In this document: piece by piece, positions 27,891 through 36,273 of the stretch | Position numbering within the stretch: position 1 is the first letter of the stretch | Layout of the letters: every line of letters starts with the position of its first letter | Assembly (NCBI GenBank): GCA_963169055.1 | Contig: CAUJFU010000170.1 | Span: forward strand, 1 to 64,000 | Source: Myxococcota bacterium | GTDB lineage: Bacteria > Myxococcota_C > UBA6777 | DNA: 64,000 nucleotides | Direction: 5' to 3' | Program-made: the position numbers and the translations under genes | Notes under the pieces: model-generated | Database searches by the model: none | The model's input: the letters and a program-made list of their open reading frames with translations, nothing else | What the model was told of the DNA's origin: nothing

Positions 27891-28813
27891 TGTTTCGCAT
27901 CTCTACTTTCTTCTTTTATCCCCTCTCTCTCGGCTTTGTTCTTGTTCTTTCTCTTTCTTCAGCTTCCGCTCAAGACTTCCGTCAGATGGCTGAAAAGGGA
28001 AAAGTTCTCCTTGAGCGACAGCTTTATTCAGATGCAATTCAAGAGCTTTTGGCGGCATCTCAGACGCCCGAAGGCAAACAAAACGCCGAGGTTCATTACC
28101 ATCTAGGCTTGGCTTATTATCGAGTCGCGATCATCGATCGTGCGATCCTTGCGCTCGAACGAGCGGTCTCGCTCGCCAAAGCAGATCCCGAACGCCAGCG
28201 TCCCGCCCTGTTGCTCGAACAAATCAAGCAGCTTTTTACCAAAGTTCAGATCACCCTCGAAGTGGACCCCGATGAACTTGGAAAGGTCGTGGTTCAACTC
28301 GAACCTACCGAACCCTTTAGCAACCTACAAAAACGCCGCGCTCACGCCATGCTCGCCAAAAAATGGAGACAAGGCACTCCACTCAAAACAGGCGCTTATT
28401 ACCTACCCAAAGGAACTTACCGCTTTGGCATGCAACAGCCTGCTTGTCTGAGTTATGGGTTTTTCCTGAACAACCAACCGATCAAAACACTCGATGTCGC
28501 CGATGCCACCGTTCAATTGGCAATCAAAGACAAACCAACCTGCGTCTGCGAAGGCGGGCAAGTCCTCAAACAAGACGCCAAAAAACGTTATTGCACTTGC
28601 CCCGAAGGCACTTTGTGGTCGCAACGCGAAAACCGTTGCGAGATCCCCAAAAATGCCGCTGCTGCGCCATCTTGGATCTCCAAAAACTGGCCTTGGGTCA
28701 CCGCCTTGACGGTGATCGTTGTGGCTGCGGGTGTGACGGTTCCTGTTTTGCTTGTGATGAACAACAACAGCCCGCAAAAGGCTGAGTTTTCCAAAGGGTT
28801 TGACTTCAAATAA
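27890..28813 (+). CDS. Exported TPR protein with cysteine motif and C-terminal TM anchor, paralogue A
   Basis: 307 residues; the ATG at 27890 overlaps the ATPase stop. Signal peptide ending SSASAQD; TPR-like helices (VLLERQLYSDAIQELLAAS; VHYHLGLAYYRVAIIDRAI). Then a beta-rich part with LPKGTYRFGMQQPACLSYGF, a cysteine block CVCEGGQVLK...KKRYCTCPEG...ENRC, and one TM helix (WPWVTALTVIVVAAGVTVPVL) before a short tail. So it is anchored by its C-terminus with the TPRs probably in the periplasm. The gene two positions on has the same architecture. I do not recognise a named family. Confidence 0.82.
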   Translation: MFRISTFFFYPLSLGFVLVLSLSSASAQDFRQMAEKGKVLLERQLYSDAIQELLAASQTPEGKQNAEVHYHLGLAYYRVAIIDRAILALERAVSLAKADPERQRPALLLEQIKQLFTKVQITLEVDPDELGKVVVQLEPTEPFSNLQKRRAHAMLAKKWRQGTPLKTGAYYLPKGTYRFGMQQPACLSYGFFLNNQPIKTLDVADATVQLAIKDKPTCVCEGGQVLKQDAKKRYCTCPEGTLWSQRENRCEIPKNAAAAPSWISKNWPWVTALTVIVVAAGVTVPVLLVMNNNSPQKAEFSKGFDFK

Positions 28814-28941
28814 CCGTACGCCATCTTGGTATGGTTTGACACATACGCCACAAGAAGGCGATCGGTGCGGCCTTCAACGCCACACAAGAGAACGCATCAC
28901 CTTCACCCTGCGGGGTTGATCGTGCGAAAAGGAGAGATTCG

Positions 28942-30027
28942 ATGAAGAGAGTTTGTGCTCGATGGCTTTTGTTGCTTGGATATCTCGTGCTTTCCACAGC
29001 ACCCGCGAAAGCCAGCCTCAAAGAGATCTCGGTGGATGCGACCAAAGCACATTGCCAACACCCCAAGTTCTCCCCTGACGGCACGCTGATCGCCTTTGAA
29101 GTCCGCCACGTTGAGAAACGTGCCATCGATTTGCGGATCTACGATGTGCGTTCAGGTGAAACCAAGATCATCCGTGCCGGAACCACCGTTCTCGACGAAG
29201 ATTCCGATAAACGCGGTATGGTCGCACGGGAGTTGTCTTGGGCTCCTACAGGCCATCGTTACCTCTACACCAGCAACGGCAGCGGCAACGTCTATGACAT
29301 CTATATGTCCCGCGAAGGCCGCTTAAAATGGAGTTCGCGTTCCAAAAACGACGGACAGCCTGCATGGTCACCCGACGGAAAACGCATCGTCTTCACTTCC
29401 GCTCGCACAGGAAAAGGCGACTTGTACTGGGTCAACGTTAGCAAAATGAACCCTCGACGATTGACCAAAAACCCCGAAAGCACCGAGTTTTTTGCTGCAT
29501 GGGATCCCTCCAACAGCAAGCGCCTCGCTTACGTCCGACACACCGACCAAAGCGATCGCATCTACCTGATCGACAACATCTTTGCCCCTTCTCCTGTCCG
29601 CCTCACTTCGTGGAAAAGCAACATCTCCGAAGTCAATCCTTCGTGGTCTTTGGATGGCAAATCCATCGCCTTTTTTGGCGTCCGCGAAGATGGTAGCGCA
29701 AACCTCTATCTCAGCGGCGTTGGAGAAAAACCAACACTCCTCGCACGAAACATCGCAAAAAGCGATCAATCCGGCCCTGCTTGGTCTCCTGATGGCAAAC
29801 ACATCTTTTTTGTTCAAAAAAGCAGCGCAAATGCCGACGTGATCACCGCGATCAACATTGAAACCAAGGCCACACGCACGATCGACACGGGAACCCAAGT
29901 CAACAACGAGCTTTCCGTCGTAGCGCGTGGTGGAAAGTGGCATATCGCTTTTTCTTCCCAAGGGAAAACTTCCTCCAACGATAAAGTCTACCGCAAACTC
30001 TATATCAAAACTATCGATCCCCTGTGA
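28942..30027 (+). CDS. TolB-like beta-propeller protein
   Basis: 361 residues. Signal peptide ends near APAKASLKE. WD40-like PD40 repeats of the TolB type recur: HPKFSPDGTLIAFEV, ELSWAPTGHRYLYTS, QPAWSPDGKRIVFTSAR, NPSWSLDGKSIAFFG, GPAWSPDGKHIFFVQ. It lacks the N-terminal TolB_N domain of true TolB, and Pal, TolQ and TolR are not nearby, so the gene is named by fold only. It lies between two paralogous TPR proteins, possibly as one periplasmic complex. The start ATG follows GGAGAGATTCG. Confidence 0.88.
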   Translation: MKRVCARWLLLLGYLVLSTAPAKASLKEISVDATKAHCQHPKFSPDGTLIAFEVRHVEKRAIDLRIYDVRSGETKIIRAGTTVLDEDSDKRGMVARELSWAPTGHRYLYTSNGSGNVYDIYMSREGRLKWSSRSKNDGQPAWSPDGKRIVFTSARTGKGDLYWVNVSKMNPRRLTKNPESTEFFAAWDPSNSKRLAYVRHTDQSDRIYLIDNIFAPSPVRLTSWKSNISEVNPSWSLDGKSIAFFGVREDGSANLYLSGVGEKPTLLARNIAKSDQSGPAWSPDGKHIFFVQKSSANADVITAINIETKATRTIDTGTQVNNELSVVARGGKWHIAFSSQGKTSSNDKVYRKLYIKTIDPL

Positions 30028-30073
30028 ACAAGGCGACCTCTTGCCCAAGATCGCCCACCGAAAGGAGCCGAAT

Positions 30074-31030
30074 ATGCGGAAGAAACCTACCCGATGCGGG
30101 ATCGCCTTGGTGGCTTGGGTGGCCGTATGGCTCGGCTGCCAAACCGCTTTCGCACAAGATGAAGTGGACTTTGACGAAAATTATCGTTCGGGTCGAGAGA
30201 TGGTCAGCCAGAACCTTTACATGGACGCTGTACGATTGCTTTACCCGGCTGTTTTTAAAACGTCTCGCGGCAAAAAACACTTTGGCGCCAACTACTTCCT
30301 TGGGATGGCCTATTATCACGTCGGTAGCGTGACCCAAGCCATGAAAGTGCTCACCACAGCGCGAGCGCTTGCCCGAAAACGCAACCAACGCGAGCTGTTG
30401 TATCCTTTGCTCAAAAAGATCAGCAAAAACTTTGGTGAGCTTCAGGTGATCTCCGAAGCAGGCGCGGACAGCCCAAAGATCCTCAAGATCGCCCTTACTC
30501 CACAAAAAGCCTTCACGGACTCGATCCAACGCCGCGCCTTTTCGATCATCGCCGACCTTTGGAGCAAAAAGGGCATTCAGTTCGAAAATACCAAGACGCT
30601 TTGGTTGCCTAAAGGCGAGTATTTCTTGCAAATACCTCAGCCGATGTGTCTGTCGTATGCTTTTACCATCGGTGGCTCTGTGGTCAGCGACCTGAGCATC
30701 GGCGATAGCGCCGTAAGCATCGGCCTCAAAGATCTGCCTAGCTGCAAATGTCTTGGGGGGCAAGTTTTAAAAACGGAAGCGAAAAAGCGCTATTGCACTT
30801 GTCCAGACGGCAAGATCTGGGCGTCCGAACGCAAGCGTTGTATCCTCCAACAATCGACGGACAACCGAAGCTGGCTTGCGCGCAATTGGCCTTGGTTGAC
30901 GGTCGTTGGGGTGGTCGTCGTCGCTGCTGCCGTCGCCATCCCTGTGGGGTTGGTGGTGGCTCAAAATCAAGATCGTGACATTAGCTTCGGAAAAACCGAC
31001 CTCTTTTTGCGCCGCGATCTTCCGCGTTGA
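30074..31030 (+). CDS. Exported TPR protein with cysteine motif and C-terminal TM anchor, paralogue B
   Basis: 318 residues from ATG 30074 (AAAGGAG upstream). Signal region contains WLGCQTAFAQDE, which could be read either as signal peptidase I (AFAQD) or as a lipobox (WLGC). TPR pair YRSGREMVSQNLYMDAVRLL and FLGMAYYHVGSVTQAMKVL; then LPKGEYFLQIPQPMCLSYAF, the cysteine block CKCLGGQVLK...KKRYCTCPDG...RKRC and TM helix WPWLTVVGVVVVAAAVAIPVG. All elements match paralogue A in order and spacing. Function unknown. Confidence 0.82.
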   Translation: MRKKPTRCGIALVAWVAVWLGCQTAFAQDEVDFDENYRSGREMVSQNLYMDAVRLLYPAVFKTSRGKKHFGANYFLGMAYYHVGSVTQAMKVLTTARALARKRNQRELLYPLLKKISKNFGELQVISEAGADSPKILKIALTPQKAFTDSIQRRAFSIIADLWSKKGIQFENTKTLWLPKGEYFLQIPQPMCLSYAFTIGGSVVSDLSIGDSAVSIGLKDLPSCKCLGGQVLKTEAKKRYCTCPDGKIWASERKRCILQQSTDNRSWLARNWPWLTVVGVVVVAAAVAIPVGLVVAQNQDRDISFGKTDLFLRRDLPR

Positions 31031-31041
31031 GGAGACAACTT

Positions 31042-32610
31042 ATGCGTCTGTGGCCCTCTCTACACGGGACTCTTCGTCTGTGGATCGTGATCTTGGCCGT
31101 TGCTGCGCCTTTTGTGGCATACGCCAAAGACCGCACCGCGATCTTTGTGCAAAGCCTCGAACCCAAAAACTCAAACGCCCAAAAAACCAGCGGCGAAATC
31201 AATTGGCTCTTGCGTGCCTTGAGCCGAGCCTCTCTTGCGGATAAAGGCGAGGCTTTGTTGGATCGCGGCTTGTTTTTCTCGAACGCAGAAGCCCTTGCTG
31301 CGGGGAGCTGGCTTCGTCGAGCGCAGACGGCTCTCAACGAAGGTATGCAAAACTACGCTTCTGATCCTTCCGCTGCTTTGGAGCCTTTGCTCAAGGCCAG
31401 CCGTTTTCTCGAATACACCTTCGCTTATTTTCCTGTGATCGAGCAGATGCGCGTCTCTCGGCTTGCTTCGGGATTGCTTTATTGGCGAAAGGGTGAAAAA
31501 GCCGCCGGGATGAAGATGATGCAAACAGGTATCCTCCTCGATCCCAAATCCGCTGAGATGCCCGAAGCGTTCTCCGATGCAGAGAAAGAGATGATCGCTG
31601 CGGTGCGTTGCAAACTCTCGACGCAACGGACTTCTACTCTGACGATCCAAGCCTTTGATCCCCGCACCGAGCTTTATCTCAACGATAAATTCGTTGGTTT
31701 GGGCAAAGTCGACCTCAAGGACCTTCGTTCGGGCGAGTACATGATCAAGACGATGCTCGATGGATACCGACATTACAAACGCAAGTTCTTGCTTGGAAAA
31801 AGCGGACGAGTGTTTGCGAGAAATCGTCCCGGTCCAAGGATTCATTTTTATGAAGAGCTTTGTAAAAAGTTCCCCAGCATCTCGAACGACGAACAACTCA
31901 AAGACGAATTGAAAGCGGCGACCTCCACCCTGCGCCTCAAAAAAGACCATGTCACGCGCTTTTTGGTGGGGTGCTTTCAACCTTCGGGCAACGGCAACGT
32001 CGGAACCCTCAAATGGTTTGCCCTCGAAGGCGACAAGATGCAAAAAGGCAGTTGGAGTGTTCCCCCCTCCACAAAAGCCCGTATCCGTGGCCTTAACAAG
32101 CTGGTCTCCGCGCTAGGACTCCAAGCCAGCAGCCAAGAACCCTCGATGTCGCAATACGCTTCGCTCGCTCCACAAGATGGCTGCAAAGAACCCAACAACA
32201 TCGAACTTCCGCCGTTGATGCCCCCCAAAAGCGACCCGCCGATGTGGACCGTCTCTCCGGGGGATGCGATCACGCTTAGCACGCACCACGGCTTCCGCTT
32301 GCAGGGCACCGTGGTTGCCATCGACGGCGAAACCCTCACCCTCGAAGTCTCCAAAAACAAAAGCGATCCCGCTGTGTTGAGGCAAGTCAAGATCCAGCGC
32401 AAAGAAGTCAAATGGACATTTATTCTCGGACCCAAGCAAGAAGGTGGGTTTCGCATCGGAGAACGTCTGATCGTTATCTCCGTCTTTGGTCTAGTGATTC
32501 ATGGGGTTCTTGCTTCGGATGATGGGGAGAAAATGCGCTTACAAACCAAACACGGCAGCGAAGTCATTCCTTGGTCGATGATTCGGCGTGTGATCCGCCG
32601 TGATTCTTAG
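31042..32610 (+). CDS. Exported protein with PEGA domain
   Basis: 522 residues from ATG 31042 (GGAG upstream). Signal peptide (LWIVILAVAAPFVAYAKD). A helical region about 60-200 is followed by a PEGA-type beta domain (LTIQAFDPRTELYLNDKFVG ... LRSGEYMIKTMLDGYRHYKR), which usually sits at the cell surface. The C-terminal third has an SH3-like beta region (GDAITLSTHHGFRLQGTVVA). Last gene of the plus-strand series; its stop codon overlaps by four bases the stop of a convergent gene. Confidence 0.82.
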   Translation: MRLWPSLHGTLRLWIVILAVAAPFVAYAKDRTAIFVQSLEPKNSNAQKTSGEINWLLRALSRASLADKGEALLDRGLFFSNAEALAAGSWLRRAQTALNEGMQNYASDPSAALEPLLKASRFLEYTFAYFPVIEQMRVSRLASGLLYWRKGEKAAGMKMMQTGILLDPKSAEMPEAFSDAEKEMIAAVRCKLSTQRTSTLTIQAFDPRTELYLNDKFVGLGKVDLKDLRSGEYMIKTMLDGYRHYKRKFLLGKSGRVFARNRPGPRIHFYEELCKKFPSISNDEQLKDELKAATSTLRLKKDHVTRFLVGCFQPSGNGNVGTLKWFALEGDKMQKGSWSVPPSTKARIRGLNKLVSALGLQASSQEPSMSQYASLAPQDGCKEPNNIELPPLMPPKSDPPMWTVSPGDAITLSTHHGFRLQGTVVAIDGETLTLEVSKNKSDPAVLRQVKIQRKEVKWTFILGPKQEGGFRIGERLIVISVFGLVIHGVLASDDGEKMRLQTKHGSEVIPWSMIRRVIRRDS

Positions 32611-33023
32611 CTTCGGCAAATCACATAGATTTGAAGGCGGTATTGGCGGCGATTTCGATAAAAGGCAACATTGATTCCGCTCCATCCGCTCGAAGAATTG
32701 AGGCTACGGAGGTGATAAGCACTGACGTGGCGCAGGACAAAAAGCCGACGCAATTTGTAATTCTTTCCATCACTTCCGTACACTTTGCGATAAAATTTCA
32801 AGATCCCATCGATATCTTCGTAACCACCAGAACTATAACGCCCACCGCCTAGATCTTCGGAGCCTTTGGGGACCATCGCTCCGCAGCTTCCGCGCTTGGA
32901 GCTTGGGTTCGCTTGGGCGGCGTGTTGTCCTCCAAGCCATAGCACAAGACACAATGCGCCGAGAGCGCGGAGGGTAGGATGAGATCGTCGAGCAGGGATG
33001 TGGGGAACCGTCCATATTTGCAT
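32607..33023 (-). CDS. Small exported protein of unknown function
   Basis: 138 residues from ATG 33023. The start was placed here because it opens a signal peptide (LRALGALCLVLWLGGQHAAQA) preceded by GGAAA; the frame is open for another 117 codons upstream but those are poor coding sequence. Mature part: SSKRGSCGAMVPKGSEDLGG, then a basic, Tyr/Arg-rich segment (ILKFYRKVYGSDGKNYKLRR ... YRNRRQYRLQIYVICRS). Two cysteines. No family recognised. Lies downstream of the GltG-like gene on the same strand, so it could be the last member of that transcription unit. Confidence 0.6.
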   Translation of the reverse strand: MQIWTVPHIPARRSHPTLRALGALCLVLWLGGQHAAQANPSSKRGSCGAMVPKGSEDLGGGRYSSGGYEDIDGILKFYRKVYGSDGKNYKLRRLFVLRHVSAYHLRSLNSSSGWSGINVAFYRNRRQYRLQIYVICRS

Positions 33024-33261
33024 GATGTTTCCGTAAAAAACAGAAGGGGGTGTTTGATGTGCAGAGCAGGGATATCCATGCAGACACCGAAGGCATGGCG
33101 TCTGCGTGGCTTTGGCTGCGTCTACAAGAGACGGAAGCAGGGATGTTTGCGCCATCCATGCCCCTCTATATCGTGCTGAGCGAGATCGCGATGACAAAAG
33201 GGGAGGAGAAGGAGAGAGGCATGGAAAGAAGGCGATCGGTTTGAGGCGGCAAAGAGGTCGA

Positions 33262-35433
33262 TCAGCCCGCCACTTTGAAAATGAAGGGGTAGTTGACGTC
33301 GACAACACCACCACCTTGGGGAACGGGAAACTTCCAGCGGATGATACGGCGCGTGATGCAGTTTTCCACGGCATCGTTGTTCATGGTGGTCGATTTGACG
33401 TTGGCCGTTTCGACAGCGCCTGTTCCTCCGATGCGCCATGCGATCACGACCTTCCCGCCGAGTTTGGGGTTTTTCGTGAGTTCTTTTTCGTAGCAATAAC
33501 GGATCTGCGCCCAGTGCATCTGGATAACGCGAGCGATCTGCTCTTTGGTCAGAGCGCCTTTGAGGATCAAGCGGCCCGGTTGGATCTGTGTGATGGTTTT
33601 GCCGCGCCCTTGCCCGCGAAGGTTCATTCCGCCGCGACCGTACACGCGCTTGCGGCCACCGTATCCCCAGCTACCGCCGCCATAACCACCGCCGCCGCCA
33701 CCGCCACCTGCACCAAAGCCACGGCCTGCGCCGCCCATCCCAAAGGATGCACCACCCGCAGAGCCAAGCAGCTTGCCAAGAAACTGTTGATCTTGAGCTT
33801 TCCCAAACAGATCGCCACCGGGACCCATATCGCCCATCCCGCTAGAGAGAAGGCCCAACAGACCCGACTTCTTCACCCGCTGCATGTCTCGTTGTTTTGG
33901 ATCCGCAGGGGCATCTTCTTTCGGGGCTTCTTTGGTCTCGTCCGTCTTCTTGTCTTCTTTGATATCTTCGTCTTTTTTCTCTTCTTTTTTCAGCTCAAAC
34001 TTCTTTTCTTGCTTCTTTTTGATCTCGGGTGGTGGAACCACGATCATCTTGGCAAAGCGGCCTTTGAGGACGGTTTCACCGAGCGCCATCGGTCCAAGCG
34101 GAACGAATTGAAACATCAAGATCATCGCTGAGTGAACGATCGCAGAAAAAGCAATCACGCGCCAAAACAGATAGTCGCGGTTGCGGTATGCGTCGCTGTT
34201 GTAAGCCTTGGTGGGGTAAGTGTAAGAGAATTCGATGTTGAGGCTTTGGCCTTCAAGAGCGAAAACCTCGCCCGGAGCCACCGCATACACTTGTCCGTCG
34301 AGTCCATGGACACTTTTGCTGCTAAACTGGCCTTTGAGCGCGTCTGCGGAAACCACCGTCCCATCGGCTTTTGTCAAAACTGGATGGAAGGCGTTGGTAA
34401 AGAACACCCCAAAGCTCCCTTGGAAGGGGATAACGAGGGGATAGTTTTGATCGGGGAACTTTTCATCGGCGAACGAAAAGTCGTTGAGAGGGTGGGTTCC
34501 GACGGTCACGATGCGGGGGCGATCGAAGTGGCCGACCTCGACGGGGGTTCCGTCCAAAAGAAAGCGCACTTGGAAAAGGCGTTCGCCTTTGCTTTGATCT
34601 TCTTGAACGAGATCTCGGCGGATACTTGGGGGAAGTTGATCGTCTGGAATCGGCGTGGTGTCGATCAGGATCGGGGCTGCAGGTTCTGCGATCAGCGGAG
34701 CGCCATAGTCACTCGCAGGAGGAGCCGCTGCTGCCGATGGGATGCGCATCTCGTCGCGGACAAAATTGGCCATGATCACGCTGCTTGGGGCGGGAGGTAG
34801 TGGTTCGTCTGTGACGGGGAAATCGGGTTCTTGGTCGAGTTCGGCTTCGCCGCCAAAGTCCCCGTCGTTGTCAAAGGGAGAAGATTTGATTCCTGCGAAG
34901 GGATCGGCTTTTTTGTCGAATGCGAAGTCTTCTTCTTCCATCACAGGCGGAAGCAGCAAATCGTCATCTTCGCGCTTGCTTTTGGCCGAAACAGCCTTGC
35001 CAAAGTCAGGCAACGGGCGCTTGACGGTCGGGCCTTCAGCTTCGCCGGGCGCACCGAATACATTGAGGATATCATCGTCGGCATCTGCGATGTTTCCGAA
35101 CATGGGAGCCGCAACTTCGCCGGGAGGGTTTCCAAACACGCGGATGTACGAGCTTCCGATCTGAACGAGATCGCCGTCTTCGATCTGGGCCTCACCATCG
35201 ATCTTTCTGCCGTTGTGGAGGGTTCCTTCGCTGCTCCATCCAAGATCGCTCAAAAGGATCTCGCCATGTTCGTTGACTTTGAGCATGGCATGGATGCGGG
35301 AGACTTGCGGATCTTCCATGCGCAAGTGCGCTGCGGGGCCGCTCCCGATGATGATGTTTTCTTGGGAATATTTGTTGGTGTCCACCACACTATCCCCATC
35401 CAAGATCTGGATATAAACCGTTTTCTTTTCCAT
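33262..35433 (-). CDS. gltG: GltG-like FHA / TM / TonB_C (AgmX-type) protein
   Basis: 723 residues. Cytoplasmic FHA domain 1-100 (IIIGSGPAAHLRMEDPQVSRIHAM, with the phosphothreonine-binding SRIH); acidic Pro/Ala-rich linker; a second beta-rich region 280-405; one TM helix 422-444 (LFWRVIAFSAIVHSAMILMF); Lys/Glu-rich periplasmic stretch 471-510; Gly-rich segment 556-600; and a C-terminal TonB_C/AgmX-PglI domain 625-723 (QIRYCYEKELTKNPKLGGKV ... TTMNNDAVENCITRRI). This matches myxobacterial GltG, an inner-membrane component that links the cytoplasmic side to the periplasmic Glt complex (NfsG is the spore-coat counterpart). FHA implies recognition of a phosphorylated partner, and PEGA kinases lie upstream. 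Glt versus Nfs identity is undecided. Confidence 0.85.
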   Translation of the reverse strand: MEKKTVYIQILDGDSVVDTNKYSQENIIIGSGPAAHLRMEDPQVSRIHAMLKVNEHGEILLSDLGWSSEGTLHNGRKIDGEAQIEDGDLVQIGSSYIRVFGNPPGEVAAPMFGNIADADDDILNVFGAPGEAEGPTVKRPLPDFGKAVSAKSKREDDDLLLPPVMEEEDFAFDKKADPFAGIKSSPFDNDGDFGGEAELDQEPDFPVTDEPLPPAPSSVIMANFVRDEMRIPSAAAAPPASDYGAPLIAEPAAPILIDTTPIPDDQLPPSIRRDLVQEDQSKGERLFQVRFLLDGTPVEVGHFDRPRIVTVGTHPLNDFSFADEKFPDQNYPLVIPFQGSFGVFFTNAFHPVLTKADGTVVSADALKGQFSSKSVHGLDGQVYAVAPGEVFALEGQSLNIEFSYTYPTKAYNSDAYRNRDYLFWRVIAFSAIVHSAMILMFQFVPLGPMALGETVLKGRFAKMIVVPPPEIKKKQEKKFELKKEEKKDEDIKEDKKTDETKEAPKEDAPADPKQRDMQRVKKSGLLGLLSSGMGDMGPGGDLFGKAQDQQFLGKLLGSAGGASFGMGGAGRGFGAGGGGGGGGYGGGSWGYGGRKRVYGRGGMNLRGQGRGKTITQIQPGRLILKGALTKEQIARVIQMHWAQIRYCYEKELTKNPKLGGKVVIAWRIGGTGAVETANVKSTTMNNDAVENCITRRIIRWKFPVPQGGGVVDVNYPFIFKVAG

Positions 35434-35479
35434 ATTTGTTCGTCAGCCTCGCGGGGTCAAAAAGATACAAAGAAGGTGT

Positions 35480-35518
35480 CGCGTTTTGGATAAACGCGGG
35501 GTGTTCGAATCGATTCGA
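35480..35518. promoter_or_regulatory. Hairpin and perfect 14-base palindrome between gltF-like and gltG-like genes
   Basis: CGCGTTT (35480-35486) pairs with AAACGCG (35492-35498) over a 5-base loop. TCGAATCGATTCGA at 35505-35518 is its own reverse complement. The site lies in the 126-base gap before gltG and could be a processing hairpin plus an operator. Confidence 0.5.
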
Positions 35519-35559
35519 GAAGAGAGGAGAAGTGCAGAGTGGGTCAAGAGGATCGATGG

Positions 35560-35844
35560 TTAGAGCTTGAGAGCGTTTTGCATCAGTTCGGGATTAAAGT
35601 CTTTGCGTGGCTGGATCAAACTGTCGAACTTCACGCGGCTGCGTTGAACCATGTAGCTTCCTTCGGGCTTGATCAATTCACCTTCCACCGCGCTGCCATC
35701 GAAGTCGATCTTCGTGTTCTTTTTGTACATCACGCGATCTTCGCCTTTGATGATCTTGACACGGGTTTGGGCCATCGCTGAACCCGTTGCCATCGCGGAC
35801 ATTGCAAAAAACACAGCCATTGCGGTCAACATGCTTTTTTTCAT
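35560..35844 (-). CDS. Small periplasmic protein at the GltF/CglF position
   Basis: 94 residues from ATG 35844, with AAGGAGCGACCG immediately upstream (strong ribosome site). Signal peptide MKKSMLTAMAVFFAMSAMATGSAMAQ; mature part about 68 residues, basic, starting TRVKIIKGEDRVMYKKNTKI and including YMVQRSRVKFDSLIQPRKDF. Small periplasmic proteins named CglF/GltF occur next to GltE and GltG in myxobacteria; the assignment here rests on position, size and export, not on a motif I can cite. It has its own promoter (35918-35946). Confidence 0.75.
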   Translation of the reverse strand: MKKSMLTAMAVFFAMSAMATGSAMAQTRVKIIKGEDRVMYKKNTKIDFDGSAVEGELIKPEGSYMVQRSRVKFDSLIQPRKDFNPELMQNALKL

Positions 35845-35917
35845 CGGTCGCTCCTTTTTCTCGTTGTATCCGAGTGAATCAACGATTCCCCGAATCCTCT
35901 GTGCATAATCCGGCAAA

Positions 35918-35946
35918 GTGTAAGTCGGTTCTGCCGCCCTTGTCAA
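35918..35946 (-). promoter_or_regulatory. Sigma70-like promoter for the gltF/gltG-like pair
   Basis: Reading the minus strand: -35 TTGACA (35946-35941, perfect), 17-base spacer, -10 TTACAC (35923-35918; TACACT one base on). It lies 74 bases before the small gene start codon. Confidence 0.65.
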
Positions 35947-36177
35947 GTCCTGATCGGCTCTTCTCTTCTCTTGCGCTTGGACAACCACTTTCTTGTCGGG
36001 TTCCGATCTTTTTTTCCCTATAGGGGTGACATCGTTTGGTGGTTTTTGTGGGGCGCGACCTCATCCGAAATCCGCCCGTGATATGCACGAAACATGGTGG
36101 GGCAGCAAGGCATGATGGCCGCCCAAGAACAGGCACCAAGCCTTTTGCAGAACGGAGTGCGCGCAAGGCAGCAAGGT

Positions 36178-36204
36178 GTGGCTGCCCAAGAACAGGGCGT
36201 CTAC
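36178..36204. repeat. Dispersed intergenic repeat, copy 1
   Basis: Begins GTGGCTGCCCAAGAACAGGG and ends CGTCTAC; GCCC faces GGGC around the AAGAACA centre. A related shorter form (GCCGCCCAAGAACAGGCACC) starts near 36110. Confidence 0.7.
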
Positions 36205-36273
36205 AGCAAATCGTTTCAACGTTTCGATCACATCTCTCGGAGATCGTACAAGTCTGACAGAAGAAAAGCGTGA

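Larger units (their letters stand above)
35845..36273. other. 429-base gap between gltE-like and gltF-like genes
   Basis: No gene is seen. It holds a sigma70-like promoter for the gltF-gltG pair and copies of a dispersed repeat (36109-36129 and 36178-36204). Confidence 0.6.

Noticed and set aside
28942-30027. Naming the propeller gene tolB
   Set aside because: No TolB N-terminal domain is seen and tolQ, tolR, tolA and pal are not adjacent; PD40 repeats alone are too general.
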